NCBI RefSeq assembly: GCF_029510815.1
Contig: NZ_CP120360.1
Span: 496,001-560,000, forward strand
Reading direction: 5' to 3'
Length of the DNA: 64,000 bases
DNA from: Janibacter sp. DB-40
GTDB taxonomy: Bacteria > Actinomycetota > Actinomycetes > Actinomycetales > Dermatophilaceae
Below the pieces are notes generated by a model. The model did not search any database and was not told where the DNA came from. It worked only from the letters and a program-made list of their open reading frames with translations. Below, one piece after another: positions 45,545 through 54,561 of the stretch. The position numbers and the translations under genes were made by a program. The first letter of the stretch is position 1. Each line of letters begins with the position of its first letter.

Positions 45545-46891
45545 ATGACCAGCACCGGAAGCGCCCCGTCCCGAGGCGATCGACTCGGTGGTCTGCCGTA
45601 CACGCGACGGCACACCCGTCTCCTCGTCGGCTCGGGGGTCGGGTGGGCTCTCGACGCGATGGACGTCGGGCTGATCTCCTTCGTCATCGTCGTGCTCGCC
45701 GAGCAGTGGGGCCTGACGACGGGGGAGAGGTCGTGGATCGTCACCATCGGCTTCATCGGGATGGCGATCGGCGCCACGCTCGGCGGGCGGCTGGCGGACC
45801 GGTTCGGCCGCCGGGCGGTCTTCGCGACGACCCTGGTCGTCTACGGCCTGGCCACCGGCGCCTCCGCGCTCGTGGGCGGGGTCGCGCTCTTCATGGTCCT
45901 GAGGTTCTTCGTCGGTCTGGGGCTCGGCGCGGAGCTGCCCGTGGCCTCGACGCTCGTGAGCGAGCTGTCCCCGACGCGCATCCGCGGCCGTCTCGTGGTC
46001 GCCCTCGAGTCCTTCTGGGCCGTGGGGTGGATCCTCGCCGCGGTCATCGGCTTCTACGTCATCCCCCACGGGGACGACGGCTGGCGGTGGGGCCTGGCCT
46101 TCGGCCTGGTCCCTGCCGTCTACGCCCTCGTCGTGCGCTACGGCCTGCCCGAGTCCGCCGCGTGGCTGGAGAGCCGCGGCCGCCACGAGGAGGCCGAGGA
46201 GGTCGTGCGCGGCTTCGAGGAGTCCGCGGGCATCGAGCCGGGGACGGTCGCGAGGGCGAAGGGGGAGCCGGCCCCGGTCGATGCCGTGACCGCAGCGCAC
46301 GGGTTGTGGTCCGCCGCGCTGCGGCGGCGCACCGCGGGCATCTGGATCGTGTGGTTCGCGGTGAACTTCGCCTACTACGGCGCCTTCCTGTGGATCCCGT
46401 CGCTGCTCGTCGCCCGCGGTCACGACGTGACGACGTCCTTCATGTACACGCTGATCATCACGCTGGCCCAGCTGCCGGGATACGCCCTCTCCGCGGTCCT
46501 CATCGAGGTGTGGGGGCGGCGGGCGACGCTCGCGGCCTTCCTCGTCGGCTCCGCCGTCTCCGCGTGGTTCTTCGGCCAGTCCGACTCGGTGACCTCGATC
46601 ATCGTCGCCGGGTGCGCGCTCTCCTTCGCCAACCTCGGCGCCTGGGGCGCGCTCTACGCCATCACCCCGGAGATCTACCCGACCGCGGTGCGCGGGTCGG
46701 GCGCCGGCGCGGCGGCCGGCTTCGGGCGCCTTGCCTCCATCCTCGCTCCGCTGATGGTGCCCTTCCTCCTCGAGCGCGGTGGCGCGAGCGGCGACGTCCT
46801 CGTCTTCTCGATCTTCACCGCCGCCTTCGGCGTCGCTGCGGCAGCCACCTTCCTCCTGCCGGAGCTGCGGGGGCGGCAGCTGGCCGAGTGA
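45545..46891 (+). CDS. MFS transporter of the sugar porter/aromatic acid type
   Basis: A major facilitator permease of 448 residues with 12 predicted helices. ATG 45545 has AGGAGG upstream. Family motifs are GGRLADRFGRRAVF (loop 2-3), RFFVGLGLGAELPVASTLVSE, PESAAWLESRGRHEEAEEV after helix 6 and AITPEIYPTAVRGSGAGAAAG. The RxGRR and PESPRWL-like motifs place it with metabolite:H+ symporters for carboxylates or aromatic acids. It lies between the cox operon and the catabolic island, so import of a substrate for either is possible. Confidence 0.85.
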   Translation: MTSTGSAPSRGDRLGGLPYTRRHTRLLVGSGVGWALDAMDVGLISFVIVVLAEQWGLTTGERSWIVTIGFIGMAIGATLGGRLADRFGRRAVFATTLVVYGLATGASALVGGVALFMVLRFFVGLGLGAELPVASTLVSELSPTRIRGRLVVALESFWAVGWILAAVIGFYVIPHGDDGWRWGLAFGLVPAVYALVVRYGLPESAAWLESRGRHEEAEEVVRGFEESAGIEPGTVARAKGEPAPVDAVTAAHGLWSAALRRRTAGIWIVWFAVNFAYYGAFLWIPSLLVARGHDVTTSFMYTLIITLAQLPGYALSAVLIEVWGRRATLAAFLVGSAVSAWFFGQSDSVTSIIVAGCALSFANLGAWGALYAITPEIYPTAVRGSGAGAAAGFGRLASILAPLMVPFLLERGGASGDVLVFSIFTAAFGVAAAATFLLPELRGRQLAE

Positions 46892-46906
46892 CCCGCTCCA
46901 CCACTC

Positions 46907-46935
46907 TTGAAACCGGGTTCAGGTCTCTCTATGCT
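46907..46935 (+). promoter_or_regulatory. Promoter with TTGAA-N6-TTCAG operator before the lactonase gene
   Basis: -35 TTGAAA (46907-46912), 17-base spacer, -10 TATGCT (46930-46935), a near-ideal promoter. The inverted repeat TTGAA-ACCGGG-TTCAG (46907-46922) overlaps the -35. The same operator type occurs at 50769, 55487 and 58744, all in this catabolic region. Confidence 0.75.
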
Positions 46936-46964
46936 CCGAGGACACGACCTCGAGGGAGCGCGAC

Positions 46965-47927
46965 ATGGTGGCCGTACCGACAGTGACCGGGAGCATCGAC
47001 TCCGCCGAGCTGGGCCGGGTGCTCGCGCACGAGCACATCTTCGTGCTGGGCGAGGAGTACCGGCAGAACTACCAGGACGACTGGGACGAGGACACCAAGG
47101 TGGCCGAGGCCGTCGAGGAGCTGGGAGCGCTGCCGTCCCTGGGCATCGACACCATCCTCGACCCGACGGTCCTCGGGCTCGGGCGCTACCTACCCCGGGT
47201 CCAGCGCGTCGCCGAGCAGATCGACCTCAATGTCGTGGTGGCCACCGGGCTGTACACGTACAACGAGATCCCCTTCCAGTTCCACTACACCGGCCCGGGG
47301 CTGCTCTTCGACGTGCCGGAGCCCCTCACCGAGCTCTTCCTCAAGGACCTGCGGGAGGGGATCGCGGACACCGGCGTGCGTGCCGGCTTCCTCAAGTGCG
47401 CCATCGAGGAGCAGGGCCTCACCCCGGGGGTCGAGCGGGTCATGCGGGCGGTCGGCCAGGCCAGCGCCCAGAGCGGGGCCCCGATCACGGTGCACACCAA
47501 CCCGCACACCGGGTCGGGACTCGTCGCCCAGCGGGTGCTCGCGGAGGAGGGGGCCGACCTGTCGAAGGTCGTCATCGGTCACTCCGGGGACACGACGGAG
47601 ATCGACTACCTCACGAAGCTCGCGGACGCCGGCTCCTACCTCGGCATGGACCGTTTCGGCCTCGACGTGCTGCTGCCCTTCGAGGACCGGGTGGCGACCG
47701 TCCTGGAGCTGCTGCGGCGTGGCTACGCGGAGAAGATGGTGCTCGCGCACGACGCGTCGTGCTTCATCGACTGGTTCGACCCCGAGGCCAAGCGCCAGAC
47801 CGTCCCCCGGTGGAACTACCGCCACATCAGCGAGGACGTCATCCCCGCCCTCCTGGAGGGCGGCGCCAGCGAGCAGGACATCGAGACGATGCTCGTGACC
47901 AACCCGCGGGCGTACTTCGAGCGGTAG
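46965..47927 (+). CDS. Phosphotriesterase-like lactonase (PTE/PLL family)
   Basis: An amidohydrolase-superfamily metalloenzyme of 320 residues. All expected metal ligands are present: HEH (His 22, 24), the bridging Lys 144 in GFLKCAIEEQG, His 177 in TVHTNPHTG, His 206 in IGHSGDTTEID and Asp 263 in VLAHDASC. Members hydrolyse lactones, with phosphotriester activity as a side reaction. Good ribosome site GGGAG. It has its own promoter with the island operator, so it belongs to the putative regulon, where it could open gamma- or delta-lactones to hydroxy acids. Confidence 0.88.
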   Translation: MVAVPTVTGSIDSAELGRVLAHEHIFVLGEEYRQNYQDDWDEDTKVAEAVEELGALPSLGIDTILDPTVLGLGRYLPRVQRVAEQIDLNVVVATGLYTYNEIPFQFHYTGPGLLFDVPEPLTELFLKDLREGIADTGVRAGFLKCAIEEQGLTPGVERVMRAVGQASAQSGAPITVHTNPHTGSGLVAQRVLAEEGADLSKVVIGHSGDTTEIDYLTKLADAGSYLGMDRFGLDVLLPFEDRVATVLELLRRGYAEKMVLAHDASCFIDWFDPEAKRQTVPRWNYRHISEDVIPALLEGGASEQDIETMLVTNPRAYFER

Positions 47928-47933
47928 GCCGGA

Positions 47934-48533
47934 TCAGCCCACGGAGTCCGCGAGCTCCACGACGCGACGCGTGAGGATCCGCGCCTCCTCGGGCTGGTAC
48001 TCGCCGAGTGAGGGGTCGGTGAACATGTGCCCCTCGCCCTGGTACTCGACGTAGGTGAACTCGCCACCGGCCCGCTCCACGTCGTCCTGTAGCCGCTCGT
48101 CGATCGTGGCGTCGAGCTGGCGGTCCTCCTCGTGGAAGGGGTCCCCGGCGGTCACGTGCACCTGGCCGGCCACCCCGGGCGGCCACGTCGCATCCAGGTG
48201 CTGCATCGGGATGCCACCGCCGACCATCACGACGACCCGGGCGGTGTCGGGGCACTGGGCGGCCACCCACTGGGCGATGGCCGCACCGACCGAGAAGCCG
48301 ACGGCGACGAAGGGGGCACCGACCCCCTTCGCCGCCTCCAGGCCCCGTGCCCGCAGGGCCTCCTCGCCGATCTCCTTGGTGCGGGCCATGCCGCTGGGAT
48401 AGTCCTCGAAGGTCTGCCCGTCGTACGGGTCGACGGTCGTGACGTCGTGGCCGGCGCCGGTCAGGGCGTCGGCGAGGTCGGTGACGCCCCGGCGCACACC
48501 GAGGACGGACGGGAAGAGGAGTACGTGGGCCAT
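47934..48533 (-). CDS. Dienelactone hydrolase family alpha/beta-hydrolase
   Basis: An alpha/beta-hydrolase of 199 residues, the usual size of the family. The nucleophile elbow is VGFSVGAAIAQW with Ser in place of the Cys of classical dienelactone hydrolase. The expected His is in YQGEGHMFTDPS, and an Asp may be in TAGDPFHEED. It is probably an esterase or lactonase acting on small acyl or lactone substrates. It is last in a minus-strand operon MFS - enoyl-CoA hydratase - this gene, driven from the operator region near 50780. Confidence 0.82.
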   Translation of the reverse strand: MAHVLLFPSVLGVRRGVTDLADALTGAGHDVTTVDPYDGQTFEDYPSGMARTKEIGEEALRARGLEAAKGVGAPFVAVGFSVGAAIAQWVAAQCPDTARVVVMVGGGIPMQHLDATWPPGVAGQVHVTAGDPFHEEDRQLDATIDERLQDDVERAGGEFTYVEYQGEGHMFTDPSLGEYQPEEARILTRRVVELADSVG

Positions 48534-48565
48534 GTCACCACGCTAGGGCAGGCCGGTGACAGCCG

Positions 48566-49375
48566 TCAGCGGCCGAAGACCGGCGGGCGCTTCTCCACGA
48601 AGGCGCTCACGGCCTCGATGTGGTCCTCGGTCAGGCCGCACTCCTTGTGGCGGGGCACCTCCGCGCGCATCGCCTCCGAGAGGGTCTGGAAGGGCACCTC
48701 CCGCAGGTTCTGCTTGAGGTGCGCAAGCGCCAGTGCCGGCCCGTCCGCCAGCCGTCGAGCCATCTCGTGGGTGCGCTCCGCCAGCTCGTCCTCGGGCACC
48801 AGCTGGTTGACCAGCCCGAGGTCGAGGCAGGCCTGCCCGTCCAGGCGCGGGTTGAGCAGGAGCAGCTCCCGCGCCCGCGCCGGCCCGACGAGCTGGTGGA
48901 GGAACCACGCCACGCCGAAGTCCCCGGACAGGGCCACGGTGGCGAAGGCCGTGGCCATGACGGTCCGCGGGGTGCCGATGCGCAGGTCCGCGGCGAAGGC
49001 CAGGCCGAGGCCGGCGCCCGCGGCCGCGCCGGGGAGGGAGGCCAGGACCGGCTTGGGGAAGGCGTGGATCTGACCGACGGTCATCTCCTGGTGGCGCACC
49101 TGCTCGGCCACGGCTGCGGGGTCCACCTCGCTGGCACCGCCCCCTTCGCCGCCGTCGGCATCGAACTGCTGCACGTCCCCGCCCGCGCAGAACGCGCGAC
49201 CGGCACCGGTGAGGACCAGTGCCCTGACCCGTGGGTCGTCGGCGCTCTCCTGCAGCAGCTCGCCGAGCCCCTCGATCATCGGCCCGGACATGGCGTTGCG
49301 GCGCTCCGGCCGGTTGAGGGTGATGGTGGCGACCCCGTCGGTGAGGTCGTAGAGCACGTGGTCGGTGTCGGTCAT
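48566..49375 (-). CDS. Enoyl-CoA hydratase/isomerase family protein
   Basis: A crotonase-fold enzyme of 269 residues. CoA oxyanion-hole segments are TGAGRAFCAGGDVQQFDADG and LPGAAAGAGLGLAFAADLRI. The two catalytic Glu of true hydratases are not at their usual places. The region ALSGDFGVAWFLHQLVGPAR has an Asp in the position used by PaaG-type isomerases. So isomerisation of an enoyl-CoA double bond is as likely as hydration. A Gly/Glu-rich insert (GGEGGGASEVDP) follows the first loop. Middle gene of a three-gene operon. Confidence 0.85.
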   Translation of the reverse strand: MTDTDHVLYDLTDGVATITLNRPERRNAMSGPMIEGLGELLQESADDPRVRALVLTGAGRAFCAGGDVQQFDADGGEGGGASEVDPAAVAEQVRHQEMTVGQIHAFPKPVLASLPGAAAGAGLGLAFAADLRIGTPRTVMATAFATVALSGDFGVAWFLHQLVGPARARELLLLNPRLDGQACLDLGLVNQLVPEDELAERTHEMARRLADGPALALAHLKQNLREVPFQTLSEAMRAEVPRHKECGLTEDHIEAVSAFVEKRPPVFGR

Positions 49376-49420
49376 GGGAGCTCCTCGGGTGTGGAAGGGG
49401 GCGGGGGTGGTCTCTGCGGG

Positions 49421-50752
49421 TCAGCGGCGGGTGCGTAGGGACGGGGCGAAGGCGGCGGCGGCCGCGAGGGGGAGGACGACGAGTGTGAGCAGGGCACCGG
49501 CCAGACCGATCTGCGCACCCAGTCCGCCGACGGTCGCCGCACCGAGGCTGCCGCCCATGAGGAAGACGAGGGTGAGCAGCCCGAGGGCGCCGCCCCGCGT
49601 GCGGACCGGGACGGAGTCGGCGACGAGCGTGGTCATGGCCGGCTGCCCCAGGCCGAAGGAGAGCATGAGCACCAGCGTCGCGAGCACGAGCAGGGGGCCG
49701 GAGACCAGGGCCACGCCGCCGGTGGCCAGCACGAGCGCGAGGGCGGTGCCGAGCGTCGCGAGGAGCTGGCCGCGGGCGGGGCCGAAGCGCACGAGCGCCG
49801 GCCCGTTGACGCGGGGGGCCACGATGCCCAGGGCCGCGCACGGGACGAGCAGCAAACCGATCTGCACACCGGTCCACCCGTGGGCGGTCAGTGCCGTCGG
49901 GATGGCCACGAGCATGCCGAACCACGCCGACGGCAGGCTCACGGCCGTGAGCAGGCTCCGGCGGGCGCCGGGGTCACCGATGAGGGCCGCCTGCACGATG
50001 CCGTCCGGGTGCCGGCGCGACCGCAGGACCGCCACCGGGGCAGCGGTGACCAGGGCGAGGAGGCCGATGAGGGCCGGGACGGGTCCGAGCGTGGCCCACT
50101 GCAGGGCGAGGACGGCTCCGGTCGCCGCGACCGCGACGAGCGCGGCGCCGGGCGCGTCGATGGTCGCGCCGGCCTGCCGTCGGGTCGGCAGATCGCCCCA
50201 CAGCAACGGCATCACGAGGAGGGCGGCGAGGGGGATGGCCACCACGGGCCGCCACCCGAGCGGCTCGACGAGCATGGCCCCGATGACCGGTCCGAGGGCG
50301 TTGACGGTGGCCCCGACCCCGGCGTAGGTGGCCATCGCCCGGGCCCGCGCGTCCCCCTCGAAGAGAGCCTGCACGGCCGCCAGCGTCAGGGCCGGCACGG
50401 CGGCGGCGCCGAGCCCCTGCAGGGTGCGTGCGGCGATGAGTGCCGGCAGGTTGCCGGCGAGCGCACCGGCGCAGGCGGCGGCCACCATGACCGACAGCCC
50501 GAGCGCCAGGGGTGCCCGGATGCCGAAGATGTCGCCGAGCCGGCCGAAGATGGCGCTGCCGACGGCCAGGGCGAGGGAGTAGCAGCTGACGACGAGCGCG
50601 GCCCGACCCGCGGTGACGTCCAGGTCCGTCACGATGGTCGGCAGCGCCACGGCGACCGCGGCACTGCCCAGGCCGGTCACGCCGAAGAGGACCGCCAGGC
50701 CGGTCGCCACGGCGCCACGCACCTCGGTCCGGCCGGACGCCAGCTCCGCCAC
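49421..50752 (-). CDS. MFS transporter, DHA2-like drug/metabolite permease
   Basis: A permease of 443 residues from GTG 50752, with GAGG four bases upstream. Starting further upstream would put the operator inside the gene. It has 12 or more helices. Motif A is GSAIFGRLGDIFGIRAPLAL, and the segment ARTLQGLGAAAVPALTLAAV is typical of the proton-antiporter group. It is first in a minus-strand operon with the hydratase and esterase and divergent from the HAD-ACAD-kinase operon. Export of a toxic acid or uptake of a substrate are both possible. Confidence 0.82.
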   Translation of the reverse strand: MAELASGRTEVRGAVATGLAVLFGVTGLGSAAVAVALPTIVTDLDVTAGRAALVVSCYSLALAVGSAIFGRLGDIFGIRAPLALGLSVMVAAACAGALAGNLPALIAARTLQGLGAAAVPALTLAAVQALFEGDARARAMATYAGVGATVNALGPVIGAMLVEPLGWRPVVAIPLAALLVMPLLWGDLPTRRQAGATIDAPGAALVAVAATGAVLALQWATLGPVPALIGLLALVTAAPVAVLRSRRHPDGIVQAALIGDPGARRSLLTAVSLPSAWFGMLVAIPTALTAHGWTGVQIGLLLVPCAALGIVAPRVNGPALVRFGPARGQLLATLGTALALVLATGGVALVSGPLLVLATLVLMLSFGLGQPAMTTLVADSVPVRTRGGALGLLTLVFLMGGSLGAATVGGLGAQIGLAGALLTLVVLPLAAAAAFAPSLRTRR

Positions 50753-50768
50753 ATCGCCTCGATCCGCA

Positions 50769-50800
50769 CTTGAATATGAATCAGAGTTCAAGTATACAGT
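50769..50800. promoter_or_regulatory. Divergent operator/promoter between MFS and HAD operons
   Basis: ATGAA-TCAGAG-TTCAA (50776-50791) is the island operator with one imperfect arm. A second TTGAA at 50770-50774 makes a wider CTTGAA...TTCAAG repeat (50769-50792). On the plus strand, -35 TTGAAT (50770-50775), 17 bases, TATACA (50793-50798) forms a promoter for the HAD operon. The minus-strand promoter is less clear: TTGAAC at 50791-50786 has no good -10 at 17 bases. Confidence 0.65.
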
Positions 50801-50834
50801 CCCCACACGCTTTTGTCCGAGGAGGGGGAGTCAC

Positions 50835-51515
50835 ATGAGCTCACCATCATCGCCCGAGGCGCCGGGGAGCGGGGCGGGCGGCCCGCTGTCGGGCATGCTC
50901 ATCGACTTCGGCGGAGTGCTCACCACCCCGATCGCCGATGCGTTCGGTGCCCTGGGTGCCGAGGCCGGGCTGGCGCCCGGCGAGGCGCTCTCCCTGCTCG
51001 CCCGCCACGAGGGGGCCCGCGTCGCGCTCCGCGAGCACGAGGAGGGCCGTCTCGACGACGAGGGCTTCGAGGACGCCTTCGCGCAGGCGCTCACCGAGGC
51101 GGGTGGCCGGCTGGAGGCCCGCGGGCTGCTGGCGCGCATCGCGGCGCGCCTGCAGCTGGACGAGGCCATGGTCGAGCTGGTCCGCGAGGTGCGCCGCCGG
51201 GACGTCCCGGTGGCACTCGTGTCCAACTCCCTGGGGCGTGACTGCTACGCCCGGGTCGACCTCGACGAGCTCTTCGACGTCACCGTGATCTCGGGCCGGG
51301 TGGGCGTGCGCAAGCCCTCGCGGCGCATCTACGCCATCGCCTGCGAGCGGCTCGGTCTACCGCCGCAGGAGTGCGTGCTCGTCGACGACCTCGAGCACAA
51401 CCTCGTCGGCGCGGCGCGCCTGGGCATCACCGGCGTCCACCACCGGCACGCGGGCGAGACGGCGCCGCGCGTGCGCGAGTTGCTCGACCTCCCTTCGCCC
51501 GCCGCCACGCCATGA
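50835..51515 (+). CDS. HAD-IA family hydrolase
   Basis: A haloacid-dehalogenase superfamily protein, 226 residues from ATG 50835 (GGAGGGGGAG upstream). Motif I is [14 protein letters not shown], with a Gly at the position of the second Asp. Motif II is ALVSNSLG, Lys is in [11 protein letters not shown], and motif IV is [14 protein letters not shown]. The D-x-G form occurs in several HAD-IA phosphatases and in epoxide-hydrolase N-domains. It is first in the operon HAD-ACAD-APH kinase-TetR. The same three enzyme domains make up human ACAD10. Confidence 0.88.
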   Translation: MSSPSSPEAPGSGAGGPLSGMLIDFGGVLTTPIADAFGALGAEAGLAPGEALSLLARHEGARVALREHEEGRLDDEGFEDAFAQALTEAGGRLEARGLLARIAARLQLDEAMVELVREVRRRDVPVALVSNSLGRDCYARVDLDELFDVTVISGRVGVRKPSRRIYAIACERLGLPPQECVLVDDLEHNLVGAARLGITGVHHRHAGETAPRVRELLDLPSPAATP

Positions 51516-51553
51516 CCCAGCACCACCAGCCAACCCAACCAAGGACGGTTCCG

Positions 51554-52777
51554 ATGTTCGATCTCAGTGAGCGCGGTCAGGAGTACCGCGACAGGCTGCT
51601 CGCCTTCATGGACGAGCACGTCTACCCGGCCGAGTCGGTCTACCGGGAGCAGATGACTGCGGCCGGCGACCCCAACCACCACCCCCAGGTCCTCGAGGAC
51701 CTCAAGGCCGAGGCGCGCAGCCGCGGCCTGTGGAACCTCTTCCACCCGCACCCGGAGTGGGGGCCGGGCCTGACCAACTTCGAGTACGCGCACCTGGCCG
51801 AGATCACCGGGCGCAGCCTGGAGCTCGCTCCCGAGGCGATCAACTGCAACGCCCCGGACACCGGCAACATGGAGGTGCTCACCCTCTTCGGGACCGACGA
51901 GCACAAGGAGAAGTACCTCAAGCCGCTGCTCGCCGGCGAGATGGCCTCGGCCTTCGCGATGACCGAGCCGGCCGTCGCCAGCTCCGACGCGACGAACGTC
52001 GAGACGCGCATGGTCCGCGACGGTGACGAGTACGTCATCAACGGCCGCAAGTGGTGGACCTCCAACGCCCTGCACAAGAACTGCAAGGTCATGATCGTCA
52101 TGGGCAAGACCGACCCGGAGGCCCCGACCCACCGGCAGCAGTCGATGATGGTCGTGCCGATCGACGCCCCCGGGGTGAAGATCGAGCGGGGTCTGCCGGT
52201 CTTCGGCTACATGGACCGCGAGGGCCACGCCGAGGTGACCTTCACCGACGTGCGCGTGCCCGTCGACGCCCTGCTGGCCGGTGAGGGTGACGGCTTCATG
52301 ATCAGCCAGGCCCGTCTCGGGCCCGGCCGCATCCACCACTGCATGCGCGCCATCGGCGTGGCCGAGCGCGCCCTGGACCTGATGATCGACAGGGCGCAGA
52401 GCCGCACGACCTTCGGTGAGCCGGTGGCCAACCGCGCCAACATCATGGACTGGGTGGCCGAGTCCCGCATCGAGATCGAGATGGCCCGGCTGCTCACCCT
52501 CAAGGCCGCGCACATGATGGACACCGTCGGCAACAAGGTGGCGCGCACGGAGATCGCGGCGATCAAGGTCGCCGCGCCCAACGTCGCGCTCAAGGTGATC
52601 GACCGGGCCATCCAGGTGCACGGCGGCGGCGGCGTGAGCGACGACTTCCCGCTGGCGATGTGGTACGCACACATGCGTACGCTGCGTCTCGCGGACGGGC
52701 CCGACGAGGTGCACAAGATGACCATCGCGCGTCGCGAGTACCGGCGGCGCAGCCCCGAGTGGGGCAAGAAGAAGTAG
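51554..52777 (+). CDS. Acyl-CoA dehydrogenase of ACAD10/11 type
   Basis: An FAD enzyme of 407 residues from ATG 51554 (AAGGA upstream); ATG 51512 overlaps the HAD stop but lacks a ribosome site. The sequence follows the ACAD10/11 (LvaC) pattern: [51 protein letters not shown], and [20 protein letters not shown] at the end. In that family the dehydrogenase fold works on 4-hydroxyacyl-CoA after phosphorylation by an APH-type kinase, not on ordinary saturated acyl-CoA. The kinase is the next gene, 23 bases on. Confidence 0.92.
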   Translation: MFDLSERGQEYRDRLLAFMDEHVYPAESVYREQMTAAGDPNHHPQVLEDLKAEARSRGLWNLFHPHPEWGPGLTNFEYAHLAEITGRSLELAPEAINCNAPDTGNMEVLTLFGTDEHKEKYLKPLLAGEMASAFAMTEPAVASSDATNVETRMVRDGDEYVINGRKWWTSNALHKNCKVMIVMGKTDPEAPTHRQQSMMVVPIDAPGVKIERGLPVFGYMDREGHAEVTFTDVRVPVDALLAGEGDGFMISQARLGPGRIHHCMRAIGVAERALDLMIDRAQSRTTFGEPVANRANIMDWVAESRIEIEMARLLTLKAAHMMDTVGNKVARTEIAAIKVAAPNVALKVIDRAIQVHGGGGVSDDFPLAMWYAHMRTLRLADGPDEVHKMTIARREYRRRSPEWGKKK

Positions 52778-52800
52778 AACGGCCGGACGAAGGAGACGCG

Positions 52801-53844
52801 ATGCAGGATGCGAGCGACGGCAGCGTGACCGAGGGACTGGACCCGCAGGCCATGTCGAGCTGGCTCGAGGGCCTGGGGATCGGCTTCGAGCCGCCCGTGA
52901 CCTTCGAGCGGGTGGGCCTGGGCCAGTCCAACCTCACCTACCTCGCGACGGATGCGAAGGGGGAGCGGCTCGTCCTGCGGCGGCCGCCCCTGGGTGAGCT
53001 GCTCGCCTCCGCGCACGACGTGGCGCGGGAGCACCGCATCCTCTCGGCGCTGCAGGGGAGCGATGTCCCCCTGCCGGTCGTGCACGGGCTGTGCGAGGAC
53101 CCGGCCGTCACGGACGTGCCCGTGCTCGTCGTCTCCTTCGTCGAGGGCGCGGTCCTCGACGACCGCGCCGACGCCGAGGAGCTCACGCCACCGGCCCGCC
53201 ACCGCGTCGGGTTCTCCCTCGTCGAGACCCTCGGGCACATCCACGCGGTCGACCTCGAGGAGGTCGGCCTGTCGGACCTGGCCAGCCACAAGCCCTACGG
53301 CGCCCGGCAGCTGCGCCGGTGGTCCCGTCAGTGGGACCTGTCCAAGACGCGTGAGCTGCCCGAGCTCGAGCGGCTCACGGAGCGGCTCGCCGCGCTCGAC
53401 CCCGGGCCGGGCGAGATCACCCTCGTCCACGGGGACAGCCACCTGCGCAACGTGATCATCGACCCGCAGGAGGCCGACGTGCGCGCCATCCTCGACTGGG
53501 AGCTGTGCACGCTCGGGGACCCGCTCGCCGACCTCGGCACCCTCCTGGCCTACTGGCCGCAGCCCGGGGACCCACCGTCGAGGCGCTTCGACGCCTCGAT
53601 GGTCCCGGGCTTCGCCACGCGCTCTGAGCTCGTCGAGCACTACGCGCAGGTCACCGGTCGGGACGTCTCGGCAGTACCCTTCTGGAACGCGCTCGGCCTG
53701 TGGAAGCTGGCGATCATCCTCGAGGGGGTGCGTCGCCGGCAGCAGGACGACCCGCGCAACCTGACCGCCGCCGGGGCCATCCCGGCCTCGGCGGTCGACG
53801 AGATCGTCGTGTGCGGGCACAGCGTCCTGGACCGGGAAGACTGA
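52801..53844 (+). CDS. APH-type acyl-CoA kinase (ACAD10/LvaA-like)
   Basis: A kinase-fold protein of 347 residues, GAAGGAG upstream of ATG. The N-lobe has LGQSNLTYLATDAKGERLVL and RRPPLGELLASAHDVAREHR. The catalytic loop is LVHGDSHLRNVIID and the metal-binding segment AILDWELCTLGDPLADLG. The RRPPxGxLLxSAHDxxREHR stretch is characteristic of the ACAD10/11-LvaA group and not of antibiotic kinases. It probably phosphorylates the 4-hydroxyl of a hydroxyacyl-CoA for the preceding dehydrogenase. The loop has HGDSHLRN where HGDFRLDN-type sequences are usual. Confidence 0.9.
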   Translation: MQDASDGSVTEGLDPQAMSSWLEGLGIGFEPPVTFERVGLGQSNLTYLATDAKGERLVLRRPPLGELLASAHDVAREHRILSALQGSDVPLPVVHGLCEDPAVTDVPVLVVSFVEGAVLDDRADAEELTPPARHRVGFSLVETLGHIHAVDLEEVGLSDLASHKPYGARQLRRWSRQWDLSKTRELPELERLTERLAALDPGPGEITLVHGDSHLRNVIIDPQEADVRAILDWELCTLGDPLADLGTLLAYWPQPGDPPSRRFDASMVPGFATRSELVEHYAQVTGRDVSAVPFWNALGLWKLAIILEGVRRRQQDDPRNLTAAGAIPASAVDEIVVCGHSVLDRED

Positions 53845-53854
53845 GGTGACCGCC

Positions 53855-54538
53855 ATGGCGAGTCAGAGCGAGAGCGCTCCCACCGAGGCCCCCGCCCTCG
53901 TCGACCCCCAGAAGCTGGGCACGCAGCCGCAGACGGCCCGTGGCCAGCGCACCCGCGCCGCGCTGATCGCCGCGGCCCGCACGGTCTTCGAGCGGGACGG
54001 ATACGTCGACTCGCGGCTGGTCGACATCGCGGCCGAGGCGAAGTGCTCGATCGGCAGCTTCTACACGTGGTTCGACAGCAAGGACGAGGTCTTCGCCGCG
54101 GTCCTGCACGAGGCCCAGAGCGAGATGCTCCACCCCGGCACGGGGCGCATGGAGAGCGTGGACGACCCCGTGGAGATCATCGGGGCGAGCAACCGCGCCT
54201 ACTTCGAGGCCTACCGACGCAATGCCCGGCTCAACCAGCTGCTCCTGCAGGTGGCCGCGGTGGACCCGCGGTTCCGGCAGATGCGGCAGGCGCGCGCCGA
54301 TGCCTTCGTCACCCGCAACGCCCGCGCCATCGCCGACCTGCAGCGGCGGGGCCTGGCCGACCGCAAGATCGATGCCAAGCTCGCCGCGATGGCGCTGTCC
54401 GGGATGATCTCGCGACTGGCGCAGGACGTCTTCATCGGCGACTACGCACCCGAGCCCGTCGACGACCTGGTCGAGGCGGCGACCCGGATGTGGACCAACG
54501 CCCTGGGCCTGACCACGCCGGAGCTGCGCGCCGACTGA
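53855..54538 (+). CDS. TetR-family transcriptional regulator
   Basis: A regulator of 227 residues from ATG 53855 (GAGGTG upstream; GTG 53846 possible). A disordered N-terminus of about 30 residues precedes the HTH: RGQRTRAALIAAARTVFERD then DSRLVDIAAEAKCSIGSFYT with WFDSKDEVFAAVL. The C-terminal ligand domain is all-helical. As the only regulator gene in the 46.9-64 kb island it is the natural candidate to bind TTGAA-N6-TTCAA, with an acyl-CoA or hydroxy acid as inducer. Last gene of the HAD operon; followed by a strong terminator. Confidence 0.9.
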   Translation: MASQSESAPTEAPALVDPQKLGTQPQTARGQRTRAALIAAARTVFERDGYVDSRLVDIAAEAKCSIGSFYTWFDSKDEVFAAVLHEAQSEMLHPGTGRMESVDDPVEIIGASNRAYFEAYRRNARLNQLLLQVAAVDPRFRQMRQARADAFVTRNARAIADLQRRGLADRKIDAKLAAMALSGMISRLAQDVFIGDYAPEPVDDLVEAATRMWTNALGLTTPELRAD

Positions 54539-54561
54539 CCTGGCCCCACGTGCCCCCCGAA

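Noticed and set aside
50752..50806. ATG 50806 as start of the minus-strand MFS gene
   Set aside because: It would place the operator inside the coding region and lacks a ribosome site; GTG 50752 has GAGG in front and begins just before the first helix.
52801..53844. Aminoglycoside resistance kinase
   Set aside because: The fold is shared, but the RRPPxGxLLxSAHDxxREHR stretch and operon with ACAD genes fit the acyl-CoA kinase group.
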